From Rugamonas fusca (GTDB lineage: Bacteria; Pseudomonadota; Gammaproteobacteria; Burkholderiales; Burkholderiaceae_D), in contig NZ_JACEZS010000020.1 in the NCBI RefSeq assembly GCF_014042365.1, positions 47,421-111,420 of the forward strand: a stretch of DNA of 64,000 nt, read 5' to 3'. Both the position numbers and the translations under genes were made by a program. The notes beneath the pieces were generated by a model. It was not told the origin of the DNA, did not search any database, and worked only from the letters and a program-made list of their open reading frames with translations. Position 1 is the stretch's first letter; each line of letters starts with the position of its first letter. Below are positions 24,642 through 34,009 of the stretch, piece after piece.

Positions 24642-25463
24642 ATGAAGGACCGCGACTACCCCGCCAAACCGGAGCAGGTGTACCTGTTCGGCACCTGCGT
24701 GATCGACCTGTTCATGCCCGAAGCCGGGCTCGATGCCGTGCGCCTGCTGGAGCGCGAAGGTTTGACTGTCCACTTCCCCCGCGGCCAGAGCTGCTGCGGC
24801 CAGCCCGCCTACAGCAGCGGCAACCCGGAACAGGCGCGCGCCGTGGCGCTGGCCCAGCTCGACCTGTTCGCCCAGCCCTGGCCCGTGATCGTGCCGTCCG
24901 GCTCCTGCGCCGGCATGATGCGCCACCACTGGCCCACCCTGTTCGAGGACGACCCGGTGGCCCACGCCAAGGCGCTCGACTTGTCCAACCGCGTCTTCGA
25001 GTTGACCGAATTCCTGTTGCTGGTGCTGAAGCTGTCCATCCCGACGCAAGCCCCGGCCGGCCAGTCGCCGGAGCGCGTGGTGCTGCACACATCCTGCGGC
25101 GCGCGCCGCGAGATGGGCACCCGTGCCCACGGCGTGGCCATGGTGGACGCACTGCCCGGCGTCACGCGCGCCGAACATGAACACGAGTCGGAGTGCTGCG
25201 GTTTCGGCGGCACCTTCTCGCTCAAGCATCCCGACATTTCCGGCGCCATGGTGCGCGACAAGGTGGCCGCCGCCTGCGCCACGGGCTGCGACCGGCTGGT
25301 GTCGGCCGACTGCGGCTGCCTGCTCAACATCGGCCACGCGGCCCGCCACATGGACGCGCCGCTGCCGGTCGAACACCTGGCCAGCTTCCTGTGGCGCCGC
25401 ACGGGCGGCGACGAGGCGGCCGCACTGGAACCCGCACAAGCAGCGCAAGGAGCCGCCCAATGA
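24642..25463 (+). CDS. lutA: L-lactate utilisation protein A, (Fe-S)-binding
   Basis: One of three subunits that oxidise L-lactate to pyruvate through iron-sulphur centres. The 273-residue protein has two CCG domains: QSCCGQPAYSSGN near residue 50 and ESECCGFGGTFSLKHPDIS in the second half, plus SADCGCLLNIGH. It starts at ATG 24642 after GAGGAGA. lutC begins within its stop codon (ATGA overlap). Family length is about 240-270, so it is complete. Confidence 0.93.
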   Translation: MKDRDYPAKPEQVYLFGTCVIDLFMPEAGLDAVRLLEREGLTVHFPRGQSCCGQPAYSSGNPEQARAVALAQLDLFAQPWPVIVPSGSCAGMMRHHWPTLFEDDPVAHAKALDLSNRVFELTEFLLLVLKLSIPTQAPAGQSPERVVLHTSCGARREMGTRAHGVAMVDALPGVTRAEHEHESECCGFGGTFSLKHPDISGAMVRDKVAAACATGCDRLVSADCGCLLNIGHAARHMDAPLPVEHLASFLWRRTGGDEAAALEPAQAAQGAAQ

Positions 25464-26158
25464 GCACCATGAACGCCCGCGAACTGATGCTGGGCCGCCT
25501 GCGCGCGGCCGCTCCCGCCACGGCGCAACTGCATGCCGATGAACTGGACCAGCGCATCCGCGCCCATTATGAACAGCGCCGCGCCGAACAGACGCCCGCC
25601 GAACGGGTGGCCGCCATGCAGGCCGCGCTGACGGCTTCCCACGCCGACGTGTGGTGCGCCACCAGCGCCGAATGGCCGGCGCAACTGGCCAGCCGGCTGG
25701 CCACGCAAGGCGTGCGGCGCCTGCTGCTGGACCCGGCCGCCGCCGAAGGGGCGGCCTTGAAGCACATGCTGCCGCCGGCCGTGGAAGCGCTGCCGTTCGC
25801 GCGTCCGCTGGAAGCGTGGAAGGCCGAGCTGTTCGACAGCGTGGACGCCGGATTCACGGTGGCCCGTTCCGGCATCGCCGCCACCGGCACGCTGGTGCTG
25901 GCGCCGGACGCGGGCACGCCGCGCACCGTGTCGCTGGTGCCGCCGCTGCACGTGGCGCTGGTGTACGCCGACACGCTGCACGTGGACCTGCAGGCGGCGG
26001 CCCAGGCCGAACGCTGGGGCGAGGGCATGCCCACCAACGTGGTGCTGGCGTCCGGCCCGTCCAAGACTTCCGATATCCAGCAGACGCTGGCCTACGGCGC
26101 CCACGGTCCGCGCTGGATGTGGGTCATCATCGTCACCGACCGCCCAGCGCAGGAGTAA
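25460..26158 (+). CDS. lutC: L-lactate utilisation protein C (LUD domain)
   Basis: A 232-residue LUD-domain protein, a partner of LutA and LutB in L-lactate oxidation. The family core is SVDAGFTVARSGIAATGTLV followed by VSLVPPLHVALV, and the C-terminal GPSKTSDIQQTLAYGAHGP with the conserved Ser-Lys-Thr-Ser-Asp-Ile. It overlaps lutA by four bases and ends four bases before lutB. The gene order is A-C-B rather than the A-B-C of Bacillus. Confidence 0.93.
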   Translation: MSTMNARELMLGRLRAAAPATAQLHADELDQRIRAHYEQRRAEQTPAERVAAMQAALTASHADVWCATSAEWPAQLASRLATQGVRRLLLDPAAAEGAALKHMLPPAVEALPFARPLEAWKAELFDSVDAGFTVARSGIAATGTLVLAPDAGTPRTVSLVPPLHVALVYADTLHVDLQAAAQAERWGEGMPTNVVLASGPSKTSDIQQTLAYGAHGPRWMWVIIVTDRPAQE

Positions 26159-26162
26159 CGCC

Positions 26163-27611
26163 ATGAGCACCACCGCCCCCCTGCAATTCATGCCGTCGGC
26201 CGACTTCCGCGCCCGCGCCCGCGCGGCGCTGGACGACCCCAAGCTGCGCAAGAGCTTCCGCGGCGCCATGGACTTCCTGCAGACCAAGCGCAGCGTCCAG
26301 TTCCCCGATGGCGACGAGCTGGAACAGCTGCGCGACCTGGGCGAGGCGATCCGCCAGCACGCGCTGGCCAGGCTGCCCGACCTGCTGGTGCAGCTGGAAG
26401 CGAAGCTGACCGAAGCCGGGGTGCAGGTGCACTGGGCCGCCACGGCCGACGAGGCGAATGACATCATCCACCGCATCGCCCAATCGCACCAGGCGCAGCG
26501 CGTCATCAAGGGCAAGTCGATGGCCAGCGAGGAGATTGAACTCAATCACTACCTCGAAGAGCGCGGCGTGACGTGCCTGGAGTCGGACATGGGCGAATAC
26601 ATCGTCCAGCTGGCCGGCGAGAAGCCGTCGCACATCGTCATGCCGGCCGTGCACAAGACCAAGGCCGATATTGCCACCCTGTTCGAGCAGCACATCCCCG
26701 GCACGCCGTACACGGAAGACGTGGACCAGTTGATCCAGACGGGCCGGCGCGCCATGCGCCAGGCCTTCGTGGAAGCGGACATCGGCCTGTCCGGCGTGAA
26801 CTTCGCGGCCGCCGACACGGGCACCCTGTGGCTGGTGGAGAACGAGGGCAATGGCCGCCTGAGCACCACGGTGCCGGACGTGCACATCGCCATCATGGGC
26901 ATGGAAAAAGTGGTGGCCAAGCTGGAGCACATCGTGCCGCTGGCCAGCCTGCTCACGCGCTCGGCCACGGGCCAGGCCATCACCACCTACTTCAACCTGA
27001 TTTCCGGCCCGCGCCGGCCCGGTGAAATGGACGGCCCGCGCGCCGTGCACCTGGTCCTGCTCGACAACGGCCGCAGCCAGGCTTACGCGGACGAACAACT
27101 GCGCGCCACCTTGCAATGCATCCGCTGCGGCGCCTGCATGAACCACTGCCCCGTGTACGCGCGCGTGGGCGGGCACGCCTACGGCACCACCTATCCGGGA
27201 CCGATCGGCAAGATCATCTCGCCCCACCTGCTGGGACTGGACGCGACGGCCGACCTGGCGACGGCGTCCAGCCTGTGTGGCGCCTGCGGTGAAGTGTGCC
27301 CGGTGCGCATCCCCATTCCGCAGCTGCTGATCCGGCTGCGCACGGAAGCGAACCGCGATCCGGCGCAGCAGGTGGACCACCCGCTGCGCGGCCAGGGCGC
27401 CCAGTACAGCCGCATGGACAAGATGGTGTGGCGCTTCTGGAGCGGCGCCTACGCCAGCCCCACGGCCTACCGCGCATTCCGCTGGGCCGCCACGCGCCTG
27501 CGTGCGTTCACGCCGGCGCAGCAGATGGGCTGGACCCAGCACCGCGCGCCGCTCAAGCCGGCCCCGCGCAGCCTGGCCGATTTGTTGAAGGCGAAGGGCC
27601 AGCCCGAGTAG
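26163..27611 (+). CDS. lutB: L-lactate utilisation iron-sulphur protein B
   Basis: A 482-residue protein: an N-terminal LUD-like domain (about 60-300, with GKSMASEEIELNHYLEERGV) and a double 4Fe-4S ferredoxin part with CIRCGACMNHCPVY and CGACGEVCPVRIPI. It completes the LutABC complex that delivers electrons from L-lactate to the membrane quinone pool. Lactate permease follows after a small repeat tract, supporting the substrate assignment. Confidence 0.94.
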   Translation: MSTTAPLQFMPSADFRARARAALDDPKLRKSFRGAMDFLQTKRSVQFPDGDELEQLRDLGEAIRQHALARLPDLLVQLEAKLTEAGVQVHWAATADEANDIIHRIAQSHQAQRVIKGKSMASEEIELNHYLEERGVTCLESDMGEYIVQLAGEKPSHIVMPAVHKTKADIATLFEQHIPGTPYTEDVDQLIQTGRRAMRQAFVEADIGLSGVNFAAADTGTLWLVENEGNGRLSTTVPDVHIAIMGMEKVVAKLEHIVPLASLLTRSATGQAITTYFNLISGPRRPGEMDGPRAVHLVLLDNGRSQAYADEQLRATLQCIRCGACMNHCPVYARVGGHAYGTTYPGPIGKIISPHLLGLDATADLATASSLCGACGEVCPVRIPIPQLLIRLRTEANRDPAQQVDHPLRGQGAQYSRMDKMVWRFWSGAYASPTAYRAFRWAATRLRAFTPAQQMGWTQHRAPLKPAPRSLADLLKAKGQPE

Positions 27612-27664
27612 GGCAGCCAGGGCAGCAAAGGCAGCAAAGGCAGGAAGGGCAGCAAGGGCCGGCA
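27611..27664. repeat. 9-base tandem repeat between lutB and the lactate permease
   Basis: Six imperfect copies of a GGGCAGCAA-like 9-mer start at the last base of the lutB stop codon. Copy 2 and copy 5 are identical and the others differ at one to three bases. Replication slippage is the likely origin, and the unit number may vary between strains. Confidence 0.75.
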
Positions 27665-27733
27665 TGGACAAGCCGGCCCCCAGCGCAGCACCCATAAAAA
27701 GATTTTAACGAGTACCACCTTGGAGGAGTCACC

Positions 27734-29434
27734 ATGCAAGCCTGGAATCAGATCTACACGCCGCTAGGCAGCTTGGGCCTGTCGGCCCTGGTCGCCGCGG
27801 TCCCCATCATTTTCTTCTTTGTCGCGCTGGCCGTATTGCGCATCAAGGGTCATATCGCGGCCGCCGTCACGCTGTTGCTGGCGCTGGTCGTCGCCATTTT
27901 CGCCTACGGTATGCCGGTGCAGCAGGCACTGGCCGCCGCCGGCTTCGGTTTCGCCTACGGCCTGTGGCCGGTGGCGTGGATCATCATCACGGCCGTGTTC
28001 CTGTACAAGATCGTCGACAAGACGGGCCAGCTCGACATCATCCGCGCCTCCGTGCTGTCGATCACGGACGACCAGCGGCTGCAGATGCTGTTGATCGGCT
28101 TCGCCTTCGGCGCCTTCCTGGAAGGGGCGGCCGGCTTCGGCGCGCCGGTGGCCATCACGGCCGCGCTGCTGGTGGGCCTGGGCTTCAACCCGCTGTACGC
28201 GGCCGGCATGTGCCTGATCGCCAACACGGCGCCGGTGGCGTTCGGCGCCATGGGCATTCCCATCATCGTGGCCGGCCAGGTGACGGGCATCGACCCGATG
28301 CTGATCGGCGCCATGGCCGGCCGCCAGCTGCCGCTGCTGTCGCTGCTGGTGCCGTTCTGGCTGGTGTTCATGATGGACGGTGTGCGCGGCATCCGCGAAG
28401 TGTGGCCGGCCGCGCTGGTCACGGGCGGCAGCTTCGCCTTCACCCAGTACTTCACCTCCAACTTCATTGGCCCTGAACTGCCCGATATCACCTCGGCCCT
28501 GGTGTGCCTGATTTCGCTGACCGTGTTCCTGAAGGTGTGGCAGCCAGCCAGCGCCAAGGCCACCGTGCGCGTGGGCGGCGGCGCTGCCGCCATGACCGGC
28601 TTCGGTGGCGTGGCCACGGGCGGCGCCAAGCAGCATGCCCGCGCCGCGTCGCCCTACACGCTGGGCCAGACGGTGCGCGCCTGGGCCCCGTTCCTGATCC
28701 TGACGGCCATCGTGACCGTGTGGAGCCTGCCGCAGTTCAAGGCCATGTTCGGCCCCAAGGGCGCGCTGGCGTCCACCATCATCAAGGTCCACGTGCCGTT
28801 CCTGGACCAGCTGGTGATCAAGACCACCCCGATCGTGACGGCGCCCAAGGCGTACGAAGCGCTGTTCAAGCTGGACCTGCTGTCGGCCGTCGGTACGGCC
28901 ATCCTGCTGACGGCCATCATCTCGGCCGTGCTGCTGCGCATGAAGCCACGCGCGGCCGTCGCCGCCTTCGGCCAGACGGTGCTGGAACTGCGCCGCCCCA
29001 TCCTGTCGATCGGCCTGGTGCTGGCGTTCGCCTTCGTGGCCAATTACTCGGGCATGTCGTCCACGCTGGCCCTGGTGCTGGCCGGCACGGGCGCGGCGTT
29101 CCCGTTCTTCTCGCCGTTCCTGGGCTGGCTGGGCGTGTTCCTGACCGGTTCGGATACGTCGTCCAACGCCCTGTTCTGCTCCCTGCAGAACACGACGGCG
29201 CACCAGATCGGCGTGTCCGACACGCTGCTGGTGTCGGCCAACACGACCGGCGGGGTGACGGGCAAGATGATTTCGCCGCAGTCGATCGCCGTGGCTTGCG
29301 CGGCCACTGGCCTGGTGGGCAAGGAGTCGGAACTGTTCCGCTTCACGCTCAAGCATAGCCTGCTGTTCGCGACGGTGGTGGGGGTGATCACCACGCTGCA
29401 AGCCTATGTGCTGGCAGGGATGATCCCCCGTTGA
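27734..29434 (+). CDS. lctP: L-lactate permease (LctP family)
   Basis: A 566-residue inner-membrane lactate:H+ symporter with 12 or more hydrophobic segments. Family blocks are EGAAGFGAPVAITAALLVGL, LIANTAPVAFGAMGIPI and, near the C-terminus, TGSDTSSNALFCSLQ. GGAGG precedes the ATG. Its place directly after lutB, with no promoter or regulator between, suggests that it is part of the LldR-controlled operon or follows it closely. Confidence 0.94.
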   Translation: MQAWNQIYTPLGSLGLSALVAAVPIIFFFVALAVLRIKGHIAAAVTLLLALVVAIFAYGMPVQQALAAAGFGFAYGLWPVAWIIITAVFLYKIVDKTGQLDIIRASVLSITDDQRLQMLLIGFAFGAFLEGAAGFGAPVAITAALLVGLGFNPLYAAGMCLIANTAPVAFGAMGIPIIVAGQVTGIDPMLIGAMAGRQLPLLSLLVPFWLVFMMDGVRGIREVWPAALVTGGSFAFTQYFTSNFIGPELPDITSALVCLISLTVFLKVWQPASAKATVRVGGGAAAMTGFGGVATGGAKQHARAASPYTLGQTVRAWAPFLILTAIVTVWSLPQFKAMFGPKGALASTIIKVHVPFLDQLVIKTTPIVTAPKAYEALFKLDLLSAVGTAILLTAIISAVLLRMKPRAAVAAFGQTVLELRRPILSIGLVLAFAFVANYSGMSSTLALVLAGTGAAFPFFSPFLGWLGVFLTGSDTSSNALFCSLQNTTAHQIGVSDTLLVSANTTGGVTGKMISPQSIAVACAATGLVGKESELFRFTLKHSLLFATVVGVITTLQAYVLAGMIPR

Positions 29435-29440
29435 GATGGC

Positions 29441-29459
29441 GGGCCGGGATCGCCGGCCC
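29441..29459. terminator. Hairpin between convergent lactate permease and sulfatase genes
   Basis: GGGCCGG and CCGGCCC arms with a five-base loop fill the 37-base gap between the two convergent genes. There is no T run, so efficiency is uncertain. Confidence 0.4.
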
Positions 29460-29471
29460 CCATCCCGCGGC

Positions 29472-31868
29472 TTATGGCCGGTACTCGATGTGCACGTCGT
29501 TGATGGTGCCGCCGTGGAAGGTGAACGGTGCCTGCTCGAAGTAGTCGAGCGACACGGGCGAGCCGCGGTCCGTACCCACGTCGAACGTCTCGACGGCGCT
29601 GAAGGTGATGGCGGCCGTGTACGGCGCCGTGCCGGTGGCCACTTCGGCGCCGTTGACCGACAGCGTCAGGTCGGCCGGGCCGCCGCGGCGCCACGACGTC
29701 ATTTTCGTATCGACCGTGATCACGACGTGGCCGGCCGGCAGCTTGCCCTTGGTTTGCAGCTTGGTGCGCGCCAGGTTGAAGCTGTTGTATTCATAGGTCA
29801 GCACCCCCTCCTTGATGTACAGCGACAGGCCGCCGCCGGCGCCGCCCAGCGCGTACAGCACGCCGTTGGCGTTCTCCGGCAAGTCCACGTCCACCGTCAC
29901 GCGGTTGTTGTGGGCCTTGATGTTGGGCGCGGCCAGTTCCGGAATGCGGGGCGTGGCCTGGTTGTAGTGCCACTGGGCGTGCTCGTCGTACTTGCGGGGC
30001 CGGACCATGATGTCGAAGCTGGCGCCGATGGGGTAGACCTTGTTGGCCTTGGCGTCCTCGTCGAACTTGCGCTGGAGTTCAGCCAGCTTTTCCGGATACT
30101 GGGCCGCCAGGTCGTGTGCCTGGCTGTAGTCCTCGTTCAGGTTGAACAAGCCCCACTGGTCGTCCTCCGGCTTCCATTTGAGCCAGCCGAAGTGGTCGCC
30201 CAGCCAGCTGGTGCCCGTCACCATGGACAGCTTGCCGGCCAGCGACACCAGGCCGCTCTGGTCGGCCACCCACGGCTTGCGCGGCCCCATGGCCGAGGCC
30301 ATCCAGCCGTTTGAATATTCGCCGCGGCTGCCCATGATCTCGAAATACTGCTGGCGCTTGTGCTCGGGCGCCTTGGCGTTGTCGAAGGTGTCGGCCAGGC
30401 TGGCGCCGTCCAGCGGTTCCTGTTTCTGGCCATTGAGTTCGGCCGGCGGCGTGATGCCGGCCACGTCGTAGATGGTGGGCGCGATGTCGTTTACGTGCAG
30501 GAACTGGCTGCGCACGGCCGCATCGGGCTTGATGCGGGCCGGCCACGAGACGGCCATGGGCGTGCGCGTGCCGCCCAGGTAGCCGGCCACCAGCTTGGTG
30601 CCCACGAACGGGCTTTCGCTGGCCCAGGCCGCGTGGTAGTGGCCTTCGACCTTCGGGCCGCCCAGCGCGGCCAGGCCGCCGTAGTTGTCGTTCAGTGCCT
30701 TGATCTGCTGCTGGGGCGTGGTGTTGATGCCGTTCAGGCCCGTGAGCGAGGCGATCGAGCCTTGCATGCCTTCGGCCGAGGCGCCGTTGTCCGAGAAGAT
30801 GTAGAAGATCAGCGTGTTCTCGCGCAAGCCCAGGCGTTCCAGTTCATCGACGATCTTGCCGGCCTGGGCATCCGTGTGCTCCAGGTAGCCGGCGAATACT
30901 TCCATCAGCCGGGCCTGGAAGCGCTTTTCCTCGGCGCTCAGGCTGTCCCAGGCCGGCATTTCGGCCGGGCGCGGGGTGTCGGCCGTGTTGGCCGGAATCC
31001 AGCCGATCGCTTTCTGGCGCGCGAAGGCGCGGGCCCGGTAGGCATCCCAGCCGCTGTCAAACTTGCCCTTGTACTTGTCGCTCCATTCCTGGAACACCTG
31101 GTGCGGCGCGTGCACGGCGCCCGGCGTCCAGTACAGGAAGAAGGGCTGCTCCGGGTGGCTGGCGTGCTGCTGGTCGATCCACGCGATGGCCTTGTGCGCG
31201 ATGTCTTCCGTGAAGTGGTACTTGGGATCGTGCGGCGGCTCGACCAGCGTGGTGTCGTTGACCAGGCTGGGGCTGTACTGGTCCGATTCGCCGCCCAGGA
31301 AGCCGTAGAAGTGGTCGAAGCCATAGCCGGTGGGCCAGTGGTTGAATGGCCCTTGCGCGCCCGCCTCGTGGGCCGGGGTGTTGTGCCATTTGCCGAAGGC
31401 GGCGCTGGCGTAATGGTGCTGGTGCAGCACCTGCGGCAGGGTGGCCGTGCTGGCCGGGATGATGCCCGTGTAGCCGTCGCTGTCGGTGGCCGCCTCAGTC
31501 ACGGTGCCATTGCCCACGTGGTGGTGGTTGCGGCCCGTGAGCAGGGCGGCGCGGGTGGCCGAGCTGATGGCCGTGGTGTGGAAGGCGTTGTATTCGATGC
31601 CGGTGCGGGCGATGCGGCTCAGGGTGGGGGTGTGGATTTCGCCGCCCACCGTGTCGGCCTGGGCGAAGCCGGCGTCGTCGAGCATGATGACGACGATGTT
31701 GGGCGGCTGGCCTGGGCGCGCCGTGGCGGGGCGGGGCGCGCTGGCACCGGCCGCATCATGCGCGGGCGCGGCCGGCTGCTGGGCGTGCGCCGGCAGCAGG
31801 CCGCCCAGGGCCAGCAAGCCCAGTGACAGCGAGGTGCGGTTGGCAAGCGGGGACGGCGAAATTGTCAT
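29472..31868 (-). CDS. Exported arylsulfatase with Ser-type active site
   Basis: A 798-residue type I sulfatase with a signal peptide (SLSLGLLALGGLLPAHAQ). Metal-binding VVIMLDDAGFAQ, the catalytic helix ISSATRAALLTGRNHHHVG, FGKWHN and a large C-terminal domain place it with the long arylsulfatases acting on aryl or alkyl sulfate esters in the periplasm. The formylglycine position is Ser102 and the motif S-x-A-x-R replaces the usual C-x-P-x-R. Such Ser-type enzymes need a radical-SAM maturase (AtsB/anSME), which is not in the window. GGAGC precedes ATG 31868. An AraC regulator is just upstream on the same strand. Confidence 0.9.
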   Translation of the reverse strand: MTISPSPLANRTSLSLGLLALGGLLPAHAQQPAAPAHDAAGASAPRPATARPGQPPNIVVIMLDDAGFAQADTVGGEIHTPTLSRIARTGIEYNAFHTTAISSATRAALLTGRNHHHVGNGTVTEAATDSDGYTGIIPASTATLPQVLHQHHYASAAFGKWHNTPAHEAGAQGPFNHWPTGYGFDHFYGFLGGESDQYSPSLVNDTTLVEPPHDPKYHFTEDIAHKAIAWIDQQHASHPEQPFFLYWTPGAVHAPHQVFQEWSDKYKGKFDSGWDAYRARAFARQKAIGWIPANTADTPRPAEMPAWDSLSAEEKRFQARLMEVFAGYLEHTDAQAGKIVDELERLGLRENTLIFYIFSDNGASAEGMQGSIASLTGLNGINTTPQQQIKALNDNYGGLAALGGPKVEGHYHAAWASESPFVGTKLVAGYLGGTRTPMAVSWPARIKPDAAVRSQFLHVNDIAPTIYDVAGITPPAELNGQKQEPLDGASLADTFDNAKAPEHKRQQYFEIMGSRGEYSNGWMASAMGPRKPWVADQSGLVSLAGKLSMVTGTSWLGDHFGWLKWKPEDDQWGLFNLNEDYSQAHDLAAQYPEKLAELQRKFDEDAKANKVYPIGASFDIMVRPRKYDEHAQWHYNQATPRIPELAAPNIKAHNNRVTVDVDLPENANGVLYALGGAGGGLSLYIKEGVLTYEYNSFNLARTKLQTKGKLPAGHVVITVDTKMTSWRRGGPADLTLSVNGAEVATGTAPYTAAITFSAVETFDVGTDRGSPVSLDYFEQAPFTFHGGTINDVHIEYRP

Positions 31869-31950
31869 GTAAGCTCCAAGGATGTTGCTGTCGAATAGTC
31901 AGTGGCCCGGATCGCTGGATTGCCCGATCGCGGCGGGCGGCGGCGCGGCG

Positions 31951-32985
31951 CTAGCTGCGCAGCGCCTCTGGCGCGGCGCAGCGCCGGTAGGCACTGGGTG
32001 GCACGCCGTTCAGGCGCTTGAAGCTGCGGCTGAAATTGGCCACGTCCGAGTAGCCGAGCTGGTAGGCGATCTCGGACACGGCGTACTTGCCGCAGCCCAG
32101 CAGGCGCTTGGCCCGTTCGTTGCGGGTGCGCGTGGCCAGTTCGCGGTAGCTGGCCCCTTCCTGTTCCAGATAGCGGTCCAGCGTGCGGGCCGAGACGTTG
32201 AGCTGGCGCGCCATCTCGTCCAGCGTGGGCTGGCAGTCATGCGCCTCGCGCAGCATCATTTCGATCCAGCTGCGGTATTCGCCGGGCGCGCGGCACTCCT
32301 GGATCATCTGCTTGCAGCGGGCCTCGGCCTGGCGGAACGCGCGCTGGTCGTGCATGGGCAGCGGCTGATCCAGCAGGTCGGTGGGCATGACGATGCGCAC
32401 GGTGGGCACGCCATCCTCGTGGAAGTGCAGGCGGGCCGGCAGCAAGCCGCGGTAGCGCTGCACGTGCTCCGGTTCGGGCATGGCCATGTGGATGTCGTAG
32501 GGGCCCATGCGGCCCTGGGATAGCGCCATCAGCTGCATATGGGCCGACACGGCCAGCATCTCCAGGTAGAAGCTGACGGTGCCGCTCGCCATCGCCGTCA
32601 CGGGCTGGAACAGCACTTCGGCCACGCGCTCGCGGCGCTGGTAGCGCAGCGTAAACAGCGGCATCATCAGGCGGTAGTAGCGGGCCGCGAAGTGCAGCGC
32701 CTGGTCGATGGTGGCGCAGCTCATCAGGCCATAGCCCACCACGTCGTGCGAATTGAGCTTGATCTGGCGCCCCAGTTCGAAACCGAGGTCGCCCCGTCCC
32801 GTCAGGCGCGCCACTTCCGTCAGCAGGGTGTCGATCTGGCCGCGCGTCAGCTTGGCCTGCAGGTCGTTCAGGGAGCGGATCTGGGCCGCGCTGAGGGCGT
32901 CGCGGCACGGCGTGCCGTGCGCCTCCAGGTAGTCGATGAGCTGGGCGAAATACCGGGCCGGGACGAAATGTTCTGCGTTGTGCAT
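31951..32985 (-). CDS. AraC-family transcriptional regulator
   Basis: A 344-residue regulator with the N-terminal AraC ligand-binding domain of the OruR/ArgR-like group (about 10-200; SHDVVGYGLMSCATIDQALH, GTVSFYLEM) and a C-terminal AraC HTH pair (LDEMARQLNVSARTLDRYL and VSEIAYQLGYSDVANFSRSF). I chose ATG 32985, preceded by AGGAGG; the frame continues upstream through a tandem repeat to 33045 without a ribosome-binding site. It lies between the SDR gene and the sulfatase gene on the same strand and may control either. The ligand is unknown. Confidence 0.88.
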   Translation of the reverse strand: MHNAEHFVPARYFAQLIDYLEAHGTPCRDALSAAQIRSLNDLQAKLTRGQIDTLLTEVARLTGRGDLGFELGRQIKLNSHDVVGYGLMSCATIDQALHFAARYYRLMMPLFTLRYQRRERVAEVLFQPVTAMASGTVSFYLEMLAVSAHMQLMALSQGRMGPYDIHMAMPEPEHVQRYRGLLPARLHFHEDGVPTVRIVMPTDLLDQPLPMHDQRAFRQAEARCKQMIQECRAPGEYRSWIEMMLREAHDCQPTLDEMARQLNVSARTLDRYLEQEGASYRELATRTRNERAKRLLGCGKYAVSEIAYQLGYSDVANFSRSFKRLNGVPPSAYRRCAAPEALRS

Positions 32986-33007
32986 GGAACCTCCTGGTGA
33001 CGGGTGC

Positions 33008-33039
33008 GATTGCGTCGATTGCGTCGATTGCGTCGATTG
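33008..33039. repeat. 9-base tandem repeat upstream of the AraC gene
   Basis: Three perfect copies of GATTGCGTC plus five more bases lie 23 bases upstream of the AraC start codon, in the leader of that gene. Copy-number change here would alter the spacing of expression signals. Confidence 0.85.
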
Positions 33040-33048
33040 TGGCACGCT

Positions 33049-33885
33049 TTACAGCCAGCCCATCTTTTTCGAATCGATCAAAATCAGTTTCATCAGCGCC
33101 GTGCGCGAGAGGCGGCGCAAGTGGTAGATCAGGCGCGCGTAGGGACCGGGCAGGGCCATGCCTTTGCCGCGCCGCACGGCGTCCACGATGGCGTGGGCCA
33201 CCACGTCCGGCGAAGCGCCCTTGTCGCGGTAATACTGGCCCAGGCGTTCGACCTGGCCGGCGCTGATCACGCGCGCCACGTTCCCGCCTTGCATGGCGGC
33301 GATGGGGGTGTTGATCACGCCGGGGCAGATCACGGAAAAGCCCACCTGGGATTGCGCGTGTTCCAGCGCCAGGCTGTCCGACAGTCCCAGCACGGCGTGC
33401 TTGGAGGCGGCGTAGGCGCTCATGTTGCAGGCCGGCGCCAGCGCGGCGGCCGAGGCCACGTTGACCACGTGGCGCGGGCCCGGCGCGCCCAGCATGGCCG
33501 GCAGGAAGAAGTGGCAGCCGTGCACCACGCCCATCAGGTTCACCTGCATCACCTTGTGCCACCAGTCGAGCGGGGTGTGCACGAACGGGCCCAGGTAGGC
33601 GATGCCGGCGTTGTTGACCAGGACGTCGAGCGGTCCCACCGCCGCGTGCACGTCCGCCGCGAAACGGGCCATGGCGCCGGCGTCCGTCACGTCCACGATG
33701 AAGGTGCGGCAGCGGACGCCCAGCGCGCGCACCTGCTGCGCCGTCAGTTCCAGGGCAGCGGCGTTGATGTCGGACAGCAGCAGGTTGGCGCCCTGGTGGG
33801 CGAACGCCAGCGCCGTCGCCTGGCCGATGCCGGTGGCGGCGCCGGTCACCAGCACGTGTTTGTTGCTCAGGTCGGGAATGGCCAT
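33049..33885 (-). CDS. Short-chain dehydrogenase/reductase
   Basis: A 278-residue classical SDR. The NAD(P)-binding TGAATGIGQATAL starts at residue 14, followed by NNAGIAYLGPF and the catalytic Ser...Tyr-x-x-x-Lys in VASAAALAPACNMSAYAASK. The acidic residue after the second strand (LLLSDINAAALE) favours NAD over NADP. The C-terminal 30 residues (LPGPYARLIYHLRRLS) are basic and hydrophobic, as in SDRs acting near membranes. ATG 33885 follows GAGGT. The substrate is unknown; the AraC gene 63 bases downstream may be cotranscribed. Confidence 0.87.
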   Translation of the reverse strand: MAIPDLSNKHVLVTGAATGIGQATALAFAHQGANLLLSDINAAALELTAQQVRALGVRCRTFIVDVTDAGAMARFAADVHAAVGPLDVLVNNAGIAYLGPFVHTPLDWWHKVMQVNLMGVVHGCHFFLPAMLGAPGPRHVVNVASAAALAPACNMSAYAASKHAVLGLSDSLALEHAQSQVGFSVICPGVINTPIAAMQGGNVARVISAGQVERLGQYYRDKGASPDVVAHAIVDAVRRGKGMALPGPYARLIYHLRRLSRTALMKLILIDSKKMGWL

Positions 33886-34009
33886 GCTTACCTCGTTGTC
33901 GGATGAGACGATTATGTGGCCGCCGGACGGGAAAAACTTGTGATTTCCGGCCATCCACGCCAGAACGTTGTTTACTTGAATACGCACCGATCGGCGGCCC
34001 CGCAATTGC

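Noticed and set aside
27611..27664. Short regularly repeated units as a possible CRISPR array
   Set aside because: Units are 9 bases, contiguous and without spacers. The same applies to the repeat at 33008-33039.
27764..29401. A 545-codon open frame opposite the lactate permease
   Set aside because: Composition is Gln/Arg/His-rich shadow sequence; the permease on the other strand is unambiguous.
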